A program made the translations under genes and the position numbers. 32,682 nt of DNA, taken from NCBI GenBank assembly GCA_007692495.1, contig REBZ01000082.1, positions 1 through 32,682 of the forward strand, read 5' to 3'. The DNA is from Alkalicoccus sp. Lineage in GTDB: Bacteria; Bacillota; Bacilli; Bacillales; Salisediminibacteriaceae. This document shows, piece by piece, positions 26,919 to 32,682 of the stretch (positions are counted from its first letter, which is position 1; each line of letters opens with the position of its first letter). The notes beneath the pieces are model-generated. The model searched no databases. It worked only from the letters and a program-made list of their open reading frames with translations, and had not been told where the DNA came from.

Positions 26919-27742
26919 CTTTTCTCATGTTCAAGCTGCAGTTCCTGTACCGGGAGCTTTTTCCCGAGCCAGGAGTCTGCAATACTGGAGAATGTCTCCA
27001 TTGCCCCGGTTGTATAAAAGCAGTGCGCCGGCGCTCTTCCGCCGCTGTAAAGCAGTCCTTTAAAATAAAGCAGAGAACTGACTTCCCTGGCCGTTTCGTC
27101 CCCGGAAGCAATCACTTCAACCTCCGGTCCCATTACCCGGCTGACAACGGGAGCAAGCAGTGGATAATGAGTACATCCGAGAATCAGCGTGTCCATATCG
27201 TACGACAGCATTGGTTCCAGCGCCTCCCTTACGACTGCCTCCACCGGACCGCCGTCAAATACACCGGTTTCCACAAGAGGTACAAGCGTCGGACAGGCAA
27301 GACTCACTACACGGACGCTGCTGTTAATCCCGGTAAGCTCCCGGTGATACGCTCCGCTGTGAATCGTTCCTTCTGTCCCGATAACACCAACATGCTCATT
27401 GTCTGTCGCTTTCAGGGCGGCAACCGCTCCCGGGTGGATGACACCAATTACAGGAATGGGCAGAGTGTTTTTCGCTTCTTCCAGAACGACAGCAGTGGCT
27501 GTGTTGCAGGCAATTACAAGCAGTTTAATATCCTTCGTCATTAAGTAACGGATTATTTCCCATGTATACGCCCTGACTTCTTCTTCCGGGCGCGGACCGT
27601 ACGGGCACCGGGCTGTATCTCCGACGTAAAGTATTTCTTCTTTCGGAAGCTGCCGCATCAGTTCGGATGCTACAGTCAGTCCCCCGACTCCAGAGTCAAT
27701 CACACCGACCGGGCGCTCGTTTTTGTATGTTTCTTCGTTCAC
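26903..27742 (-). CDS. racE: Glutamate racemase
   Basis: 279 aa. It converts L-glutamate to D-glutamate for peptidoglycan. The two catalytic cysteines are Cys79 ('VIACNTATAV') and Cys190 ('LILGCTHYPLL'). 'VIDSGVGGLTVASELMRQLP' is the N-terminal family block, and 'GDTARCPYG' follows. The start is read as GTG 27742 (VNEETYKNERPVGVIDS) because GGAAGAGGA lies 8 nt upstream; the frame is open upstream but would extend into ysmB. It is 22 bp downstream of ysmB. The C-terminus (about 25 residues past 'TTGAMETF') is the usual tail. Confidence 0.96.
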   Translation of the reverse strand: MNEETYKNERPVGVIDSGVGGLTVASELMRQLPKEEILYVGDTARCPYGPRPEEEVRAYTWEIIRYLMTKDIKLLVIACNTATAVVLEEAKNTLPIPVIGVIHPGAVAALKATDNEHVGVIGTEGTIHSGAYHRELTGINSSVRVVSLACPTLVPLVETGVFDGGPVEAVVREALEPMLSYDMDTLILGCTHYPLLAPVVSRVMGPEVEVIASGDETAREVSSLLYFKGLLYSGGRAPAHCFYTTGAMETFSSIADSWLGKKLPVQELQLEHEKSQYTL

Positions 27743-27764
27743 AATATACGTCCTCTTCCTGTTG

Positions 27765-28244
27765 TTAGAATGATTTCCAAGTTTCTGCGTCACGTTTCAT
27801 TTCATCAAACAAGTGGTTCAGACTGCTTTCCAGAAAATCAACATTCTCTGTTGTAAATCCCTGAAGCACATCCTTTAAGTACAGCTGACGCTGCTGAATA
27901 ACTTCTTTAATAATTGTTTTCCCTTTATCAAGAAGGTGAATCCGTACGACGCGGCGGTCATTCGTGTCCTTGACGCGCTCGACCAGCTCGTTTTTTTCCA
28001 TGCGGTCAATCAAATCTGTCGTCGTGCTGCAGGCAAGATGCATTTTGCCCGACAGTTCCCCTATAGTCATATCTCCAAATTCATGCAGCCACTGGAGAGC
28101 GATAAACTGCGGAGGGGTAATAGGAAATTCGTTCAGTATTTCGCGCCCTTTCTGTTTCACAATATCAGCGATCATGCGGAGGGATTTTTCGATCGCTGCG
28201 ACTTGTGCTGTTTCGACTTCAACAGCTTTCTCTTTATTTGCCAT
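27765..28244 (-). CDS. ysmB: MarR-family transcriptional regulator (YsmB-like)
   Basis: 159 aa winged-helix regulator. The helix-turn-helix is 'MTIGELSGKMHLACSTTTDLIDRMEKNELVERVKD' (about residues 60-95), followed by the wing 'TNDRRVVRIHLLDKG' with the conserved D-x-R-R. Helices on both sides form the dimer interface. The ligand is unknown. Cys in the recognition helix region (LACSTTT) could make it redox-responsive, which is speculation. ATG 28244 (MANKEK) has AGGAAGAGG upstream and is preferred over 28292. It lies directly upstream of racE, as in B. subtilis, and probably shares its transcript. A weak promoter (TTGATA, 17 bp, GACAAT) lies upstream at about 28270-28300. Confidence 0.85.
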   Translation of the reverse strand: MANKEKAVEVETAQVAAIEKSLRMIADIVKQKGREILNEFPITPPQFIALQWLHEFGDMTIGELSGKMHLACSTTTDLIDRMEKNELVERVKDTNDRRVVRIHLLDKGKTIIKEVIQQRQLYLKDVLQGFTTENVDFLESSLNHLFDEMKRDAETWKSF

Positions 28245-28391
28245 TGTCCTCTTCCTTTCCTGAAAACCGGGATAATACTTTTCATTGTCCATGGTTTTAC
28301 AAAAAATATCAAGACCAGGAACATAAAAAACTGAGCAGCCTGTATGGAAGCATCGTAACTATCAGAACTTTGTGCAGACCTTTACCAGGTT

Positions 28392-28428
28392 AAAAAAAGA
28401 ACATGATGACAAATATGTCACCATGCTC
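28392..28428 (-). terminator. Rho-independent terminator after ptsI
   Basis: GAGCATGGTGACA and TGTCATCATGTTC pair over 13 bp with G-U wobbles around a 4-nt loop, then a T7 run. It lies about 40 bp past the ptsI stop. Confidence 0.92.
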
Positions 28429-28466
28429 CTCTGAAAAGGACTGTCTCTGCTCGGTGAATCAGCGTT

Positions 28467-30182
28467 TTATAAAAACCGCTTTTCCACCATGTCCTGCACT
28501 TCTTCCGCTGTATTGTACGTCAATGCTTCTTCTGCTGCCTTGGCTGCTTCTTCTTTGGAAAGCTCGAGCAACTGGCTTCTTGCCGGAAGTACGGAGGTTG
28601 CACTCATGCTGAATTCATCTAGTCCAAGTCCGAGAAGAAGAGGGATAGCCGTGCTGTCCCCGGCCATTTCCCCGCACATGCCGGTCCATTTCCCTTCCTT
28701 ATGGGAAGCATCAATGACCATTTTCACGAGGCTCAGAATCGCAGGGCTGTAAGGCTGGTACAAGTAGGAAACACGCTCGTTCATACGGTCCGCCGCCATC
28801 GTGTACTGAATCAGGTCGTTTGTGCCGATGCTGAAAAAGTCCACTTCTTTTGCAAACTGCGGAGCCATAACGGCAGTGGATGGAATTTCCACCATGATGC
28901 CAAGTTCCAGTTTGTCGTTTACTTCTGCACCTTCTTTTTGAAGCTTTTGCTTCTCTTCTTCCAGAATCGCTTTCGCCTCGCGGAATTCCTGAAGCGTTGC
29001 GATCATCGGAAACATGATTTTAAGATTCCCGTAGGCACTTGCCCGGAGCAGTGCACGAAGCTGCGTACGGAACATGTCATCCATCTCCAGGCAGAGACGG
29101 ATCGCACGGAAGCCGAGAAATGGATTCATTTCCTCCGGAAGGTCAAGGTATGGAAGCTCCTTATCGCCGCCGATATCCAGTGTACGGATAACGACCGGAC
29201 GGCCTTCCAGTGATTCTACAACTTTTTTATACGCTGTAAACTGCTCTTCCTCTGTAGGAAGCTCTTCGCGGCCCATATACAGAAATTCTGTACGGTAAAG
29301 GCCGATGCCTTCGGCGCCGTTGTTATGAACGCCTTCGAGATCATCCGGAGTGCCGATATTGGCGGCAAGCTCCACGTGAACCCCATCTTTCGATACAGAC
29401 GGTTCATTTTTGAGCTTTGCCCATTCCTGCTTCTGCTTTTCGTACTCGTCGTACTTTTTGCGGTATGCTGCAAGCTCTTCCTCCGACGGACCAATAATTA
29501 CGGTGCCGGAAATGCCGTCGACGATAATCATTTCATGCTGCTTCGTATCATTTGTAACAGACTTTGTTCCGACGACTGCCGGAATTTCCAGGGAGCGCGC
29601 CATAATCGCGGAATGGGAAGTACGTCCGCCGATGTTCGTTACGAACCCTTTTACAAATTCTTTGTTCAGCTGAGCCGTATCGGAAGGTGTCAAGTCTTCC
29701 CCGACAACAATGACTTCCTCTTTGATTTCTGCAAGAGAAACAATCGGTTTGCCGAGAAGATGGGCAAGCACGCGCTTGGACACATCCCGGATATCGGCAG
29801 CACGCTCTTTCATGTATTCGTTGTCCATACTTTCAAACATCATTATGAACTGGTCTGCAAGTTCATTCAGGGCGAACGAGGCGTTAACTTTGTCATCCTG
29901 AACTTTTTGACGGACAGCATCTACGAATTCCGGATCACTGAGTACGAGAAGGTGTGCAGAAAAAATCTCTGCGTGCTCATCGCCCATATCCCGTCTCGTC
30001 TTTTCTTTAATATCCTCAAGCTCCGCCCGGGATTTTTCGAGTGCTGCGTCAAAGTTCTTAATTTCCTTCCCTGCATCCACATCGGTCTTTTTCTCTACAG
30101 TTAAGTCCGGTTCTTCGTAGCGGAAGGCTTTACCGATGGCGATTCCAGCGGAAGCTGCAATTCCCGTCAGCTGGCTGCTCAT
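28467..30182 (-). CDS. ptsI: PTS Enzyme I (phosphoenolpyruvate-protein phosphotransferase)
   Basis: 571 aa (B. subtilis 570). It autophosphorylates from PEP and passes phosphate to HPr. The phospho-histidine is His190 in '[16 protein letters not shown]'. The PEP-binding barrel contains '[14 protein letters not shown]', '[14 protein letters not shown]', '[17 protein letters not shown]' and the active-site cysteine in 'GMCGEMAGD' (about residue 502). The N-terminal HPr-binding helices precede His190. Its ATG overlaps the ptsH stop by one base (TAATG), so the two are translationally coupled. Confidence 0.98.
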   Translation of the reverse strand: MSSQLTGIAASAGIAIGKAFRYEEPDLTVEKKTDVDAGKEIKNFDAALEKSRAELEDIKEKTRRDMGDEHAEIFSAHLLVLSDPEFVDAVRQKVQDDKVNASFALNELADQFIMMFESMDNEYMKERAADIRDVSKRVLAHLLGKPIVSLAEIKEEVIVVGEDLTPSDTAQLNKEFVKGFVTNIGGRTSHSAIMARSLEIPAVVGTKSVTNDTKQHEMIIVDGISGTVIIGPSEEELAAYRKKYDEYEKQKQEWAKLKNEPSVSKDGVHVELAANIGTPDDLEGVHNNGAEGIGLYRTEFLYMGREELPTEEEQFTAYKKVVESLEGRPVVIRTLDIGGDKELPYLDLPEEMNPFLGFRAIRLCLEMDDMFRTQLRALLRASAYGNLKIMFPMIATLQEFREAKAILEEEKQKLQKEGAEVNDKLELGIMVEIPSTAVMAPQFAKEVDFFSIGTNDLIQYTMAADRMNERVSYLYQPYSPAILSLVKMVIDASHKEGKWTGMCGEMAGDSTAIPLLLGLGLDEFSMSATSVLPARSQLLELSKEEAAKAAEEALTYNTAEEVQDMVEKRFL

Positions 30183-30445
30183 TATTCTGCAAGCCCCTGC
30201 TTCATAACTTCATCCAGGGCGCTGATCGCTTCTTCCTCGTCCGGACCTTCCGCTTTAATGGATACTTCTGAGCCCTGGCCGACACCGAGGGACATAACGC
30301 CCATGATGGACTTCAGGTTAACAGACTTACCTTTGTAGTTAAGTGTGATTTCTGACTCAAACTGGCCCGCCTTATTTACAAGCTGAGTAGCCGGACGCGC
30401 GTGAATACCTGTTTCCGCTGTGATGTTATACGTTTTTTCTGCCAT
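30182..30445 (-). CDS. ptsH: PTS phosphocarrier protein HPr
   Basis: 87 aa. His15 ('[13 protein letters not shown]') takes phosphate from Enzyme I. Ser46 ('[13 protein letters not shown]') is the HPr-kinase site that makes HPr-Ser46-P, the corepressor of CcpA in Firmicutes. Both are intact, so carbon catabolite signalling should work. ATG 30445 (MAEKTYNI) has AAGGAG 9 nt upstream; the open frame continues six codons further to a TTG. In B. subtilis ptsG precedes ptsH; here glcT and a RAT/terminator leader do. Confidence 0.98.
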   Translation of the reverse strand: MAEKTYNITAETGIHARPATQLVNKAGQFESEITLNYKGKSVNLKSIMGVMSLGVGQGSEVSIKAEGPDEEEAISALDEVMKQGLAE

Positions 30446-30530
30446 GATCAAACACTCCTTCAATTTGTGTAGGTTCCTTCTTTTTTTACTTTCCCGAAAG
30501 ATGGGTAATTGTAACGCTCATATGCATTCT

Positions 30531-30559
30531 ATCTTACAAATGAACGCCTCAGTAAGCAA
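30531..30559 (-). promoter_or_regulatory. Possible internal promoter of ptsH-ptsI
   Basis: TTGCTT at 30554-30559, a 17-bp spacer and TAAGAT at 30531-30536. It lies downstream of the RAT terminator, so it would give antitermination-independent basal expression of ptsHI. Both boxes deviate from consensus. Confidence 0.4.
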
Positions 30560-30568
30560 GTTACTATT

Positions 30569-30644
30569 AAAAAAAGCATGAGTAAACAGCAGTCTTCCCG
30601 TATTACATTATAGAAATACGGAGGTTCTGCCTGTTCACTCATGC
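30569..30644 (-). terminator. Terminator in the ptsH leader
   Basis: A long stem (outer arms GCATGAGTGAACAG and CTGTTTACTCATGC, inner CCGTATT/AATACGG) is followed by a T7 run at 30569-30575. Its ascending arm shares bases with the RAT, the arrangement of GlcT/LicT-controlled leaders, in which RAT folding excludes the terminator. Confidence 0.88.
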
Positions 30645-30665
30645 CTGATCGTGTCAGTAACACGT
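30638..30665 (-). promoter_or_regulatory. Ribonucleic antiterminator (RAT) for GlcT
   Basis: The minus-strand RNA reads ACGTGTTACTGACACG then ATCAGGCATGAG. This has the GUUACUG...CAGGC core of BglG/SacY-type RATs and closely resembles the B. subtilis ptsG RAT as I remember it. It starts 21 bp after the glcT stop codon and overlaps the 5' arm of the terminator. Confidence 0.85.
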
Positions 30666-30686
30666 AAACTACGCTTGATTATTTAC

Positions 30687-31517
30687 TTAAGCTTCAGCTG
30701 CTGCCGTGAGAAAAACCAGCATCAGCTGGATCAGATCCCTTTCACCGGCAGGGACACCTGTTGCTTTTTCCATCATTCGGATGACGTTACGAGATATATT
30801 ATAGCACAGCGGATAAGTCTGCTTCAACAGCAAATACATCTCCCGGTCCGTTTCGGAAGAAGGACTTTTTACCGGGAGCTCCGCCAGCTGTTTTAAGTGC
30901 TGAACCAGCCGCTGAAAGGCTGCCGACCTGCGCTCGAAAGTGTATCCGAATTTTTCTTCTGCATAATGGATGCAGCGGGTAATCAAATCCGGGGCATGCC
31001 GGTCCGGATGACCGATAGCGCTTTGAATGTGCAGGGTAATAAAACCTATTTCAGCTTCCGGAAGCCGGACACCTGTTTCGGCTTCTATAAAAGCAATCAC
31101 GTCTTCCGCAATCCGGTACGTATCGTAGTAAAGCCACTTCGTTTCTGTCAAAAATGGGTTCTGGATCTCTGTGCGGTCCCTCGTGCGCTGCAGTGCCAGT
31201 ACAATATGCTGTGTGAGAGCGAACAGCGTCCGTTCATTCAGCCGGTGACCGATAGCTTCATGAATTTTCGAAATTGCTTCATGGATCAGCAGCATCGTTT
31301 CTTCCGATTCTTCCAGTGCAAGACGGGAATACTGCTTTCGTTCCTGTTCGTTGACAAGAGCGTAAACTTTATCGTAATCAACGGCCTTAAAATCAGTACC
31401 GTTCTTCATCCCGAATCCGATTCCCTTGCCGATAAAAACAGCTTCTTCTCCATCCTCCCGGCTGCAGATGACGACATTATTGTTTAATACTTTGTTTACT
31501 TTGAAGGTCCCTTCCAT
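30687..31517 (-). CDS. glcT: BglG-family transcriptional antiterminator GlcT
   Basis: 276 aa. The N-terminal RNA-binding (CAT) domain is residues 1-57 ('MEGTFKVNKVLNNNVVI', 'VFIGKGIGFG'). PRD1 follows with His104 ('LTQHIVLALQR') and His163 ('IGFITLHIQSA'). PRD2 has His207 ('RLVQHLKQL'), but its second histidine is replaced by Met266 ('DLIQLMLVFLT'). PRDs are phosphorylated by PTS proteins, so activity reports sugar flux. 'TYPLCYN' in PRD2 is shared with B. subtilis GlcT, which supports this name over LicT or SacT, as does the GlcT-type RAT just downstream. ATG 31517 has GGGAGG 8 nt upstream; the frame continues 15 codons upstream. It follows ysmA by 48 bp. No ptsG is present, unlike the B. 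subtilis glcT-ptsG-ptsH-ptsI order. Confidence 0.9.
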   Translation of the reverse strand: MEGTFKVNKVLNNNVVICSREDGEEAVFIGKGIGFGMKNGTDFKAVDYDKVYALVNEQERKQYSRLALEESEETMLLIHEAISKIHEAIGHRLNERTLFALTQHIVLALQRTRDRTEIQNPFLTETKWLYYDTYRIAEDVIAFIEAETGVRLPEAEIGFITLHIQSAIGHPDRHAPDLITRCIHYAEEKFGYTFERRSAAFQRLVQHLKQLAELPVKSPSSETDREMYLLLKQTYPLCYNISRNVIRMMEKATGVPAGERDLIQLMLVFLTAAAEA

Positions 31518-31565
31518 TTTTACTGCCTCCCGCTTTCTTCTCGTTACATCATAGCGGGTCATATT

Positions 31566-32024
31566 CTAGTCTGCAAGTATACGGCTGCCTTGCAGCTTTT
31601 CTTTAACCTTTCCCTCCCATTCCGAGGGTCTCCCGGTTTCTTTATTGATCTGCACAATTCTGCCGCGACCGGTCATGCATATGTTTCCTTCTTCATTTTT
31701 AATCATATAGTGCATATCGAGGGACGTGCGGCCGACATGTGTAGTCTTCACACCGACCTGCAGCTTTTCACCAAATTTCACCTGACGTATGTAGTCACAC
31801 TGCAGATCCCCGGTGACAATCATCGTTTCCCCGGTGACCCAGCTCTTCATCATGCCGAGTTCTTCAAAATAATTGATCCTTGCCTGTTCATAATAAACGA
31901 AGGCAACCGTATTATTCACATGGCCGAAGGCATCTGTTTCTGAAAATCGGACTTTTACCGGATCAAAAAATTCAAACTCCTTCTCCCACGTTTCCATGTT
32001 TTCGATGTACGACGGTATTCCCAT
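31566..32024 (-). CDS. ysmA: Acyl-CoA thioesterase, 4HBT hot-dog fold (YsmA-like)
   Basis: 152 aa. The 4-hydroxybenzoyl-CoA-thioesterase-type hot-dog fold is shown by 'VKVRFSETDAFGHVNNTVAFVYYEQARINYFEELG' (residues about 23-57), where Asp31 and the 'GHVNN' turn form the usual active-site region. 'CDYIRQVKFGEKLQV' forms the next strand. It should hydrolyse acyl-CoA or acyl-ACP thioesters; chain preference is unknown. ATG 32024 has AAAAGGGGA 8 nt upstream. ysmA also lies near racE/ysmB in B. subtilis, which supports the symbol; there gerE is its neighbour, here glcT is. Confidence 0.85.
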   Translation of the reverse strand: MGIPSYIENMETWEKEFEFFDPVKVRFSETDAFGHVNNTVAFVYYEQARINYFEELGMMKSWVTGETMIVTGDLQCDYIRQVKFGEKLQVGVKTTHVGRTSLDMHYMIKNEEGNICMTGRGRIVQINKETGRPSEWEGKVKEKLQGSRILAD

Positions 32025-32112
32025 ATATAAATCCCCTTTTAGTTATCTTATTGGTACCGAATATTCAGTCCCTGCGCTGAAACAGAACGTGATTCACATC
32101 CTGCTTATAATA

Positions 32113-32284
32113 AGGCTGCCTTGAAAATAGCTCATTTATGAGATAGACATAACGCTGCTGCACTCTCGGCGGGGCTTACCCGAGGGCTTGTTCCCAGCTG
32201 ATTTTGGCGGAAGAACAGTCCGCCAAAATGGATTCTCGAACGGCGCTGATCCTCTGGGTGTCCCCGCCTTCGCTGCACAGCGTT
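32113..32284 (+). repeat. Dispersed intergenic repeat, element A
   Basis: It starts AGGCTGCCTTGAAAAT, the same end as the 24308 unit. AACGCTG (32151-32157) and CAGCGTT (32278-32284) are complementary, as are GGCGGGG and CCCCGCC just inside. The centre is CCCGAGGGCTTG, CAGCTGATT, a hairpin TTTTGGCGG/CCGCCAAAA, then GGATTCTCGAACGGCGC. Confidence 0.65.
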
Positions 32285-32326
32285 GGATATTTTCATTTTT
32301 TATGGTGTCGTTTTGAACTACATCAA

Positions 32327-32470
32327 TGTCTCTGTTAAAGCTCCGCGTTGTTTTTGAAAGTCGCCTGCGTCTCTTTTTACCTGCCGCGCACACGGCTGTC
32401 CTTCCGTCCGGGAGGATCTTCCCGCTTTCTTTTTCCGCAGGCGTCTCTGCCCTGGCATCGGTTTTACGGA
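32327..32470 (+). repeat. Dispersed intergenic repeat, element B
   Basis: TCTCTGTTAAAGCTCC, GTCGCCTGCG, GGCTGTCCTTCCGTCCGG, GCGTCTCTGCCCTGGCATC and GTTTTACGGAA occur in the same order as at 6710-6822. An extra inverted pair CCGTGGA/TCCACGG follows at about 32495-32560, with GAAGCGAAGTTTTTCTCC next to it. No gene is seen between ysmA and the window end. Confidence 0.55.
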
Positions 32471-32618
32471 ATGAAAAAAACGAAGCGAAAACCGGCCCGT
32501 GGAAGAAGGGGATTGGAAGATCCCGCAGGGCGCACCCTACCCGAAAATCTCCTCCACGGCAGGCCGAAGCGAAGTTTTTCTCCGGCAACAGCGAACCTTA
32601 ACATAGCGTTCAATAAAA

Positions 32619-32634
32619 ATGAATGACCATTCAT
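32619..32634. promoter_or_regulatory. Palindrome resembling a TetR/FadR-type operator
   Basis: ATGAATGACCATTCAT has two perfect 7-bp arms (ATGAATG/CATTCAT) separated by 2 bp. Operators of TetR-family regulators, including Bacillus FadR, contain TGAATGA/TCATTCA arms but with a longer centre. The target gene would lie beyond the window edge or be ysmA, 600 bp away. Confidence 0.4.
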
Positions 32635-32652
32635 AATATACGTATAAAACAG

Positions 32653-32682
32653 GAGCTGCCCAAATAATACATTTGCGGCAGC
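32653..32682. terminator. Hairpin at the right window edge
   Basis: GCTGCC and GGCAGC at the ends, plus CAAAT/ATTTG inside, form a stem. On the minus strand TCCTGTTTTAT follows, so it probably ends a minus-strand gene lying to the right of the window. Confidence 0.5.

Noticed and set aside
32136-32588. Minus-strand open frame of 150 codons near the right edge
   Set aside because: It runs across element A, element B and their hairpins, and its composition (Arg/Lys/Ser-rich, low complexity) is that of translated repeats.

Overview
The window is chromosomal DNA from a Firmicute of the family Bacillaceae (order Bacillales). Three gene blocks have the order known from Bacillus subtilis: ysmA ... 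ysmB-racE-rph-ysnA-ysnB, ysoA-tig-clpX-lonA-ysxC, and hemA-hemX-hemC-hemD-hemB-hemL followed further on by valS. Base composition is close to balanced, with many acidic residues in the proteins, which would fit a moderately halophilic or alkaliphilic lineage (inference; I cannot name a genus). All genes but two are on the minus strand, so transcription runs from right to left.

Right to left. At 32.7-32.0 kb is a repeat-rich spacer with a TetR-like palindrome. Then come a YsmA-type thioesterase, the PRD antiterminator glcT, a GlcT-type RAT/terminator leader, and ptsH-ptsI, but no ptsG. Next are ysmB (MarR) with racE, then rph-ysnA-ysnB, a tRNA-Arg(UCU) and a MITE-like repeat. The proteostasis block follows (ysoA, tig, clpX, lonA, ysxC). 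An orphan amino-acid-type ABC ATPase and a plus-strand membrane protein separate it from the six-gene haem operon, which makes uroporphyrinogen III from glutamyl-tRNA. After hemL lies an AT-rich island (about 6.85-8.0 kb) with a transposase remnant and an aminoglycoside-phosphotransferase-like gene on the plus strand. Last come glsA, a small membrane protein, a Nudix hydrolase, a valine T-box, valS-dat, another small membrane protein and a DUF6880-like gene cut by the window edge.

Main observations. (1) Every sporulation gene that B. subtilis carries inside these blocks (gerE, gerM, lonB, spoVID, ysxE) is missing while the housekeeping neighbours remain, which suggests a non-sporulating lineage. 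(2) The GlcT-responsive RAT and terminator sit directly before ptsH, so antitermination appears to control HPr and Enzyme I themselves; this GlcT also lacks the last PRD2 histidine. (3) The longer intergenic spaces are filled by a dispersed palindromic repeat family (element A, sometimes followed by element B), with recognisable terminal inverted repeats in one copy. (4) dat is 12 bp behind valS, under the valine T-box. (5) The distal tig promoter carries a perfect 14-bp palindrome between its -35 and -10 boxes. No CRISPR array, prophage or intact insertion sequence was seen.
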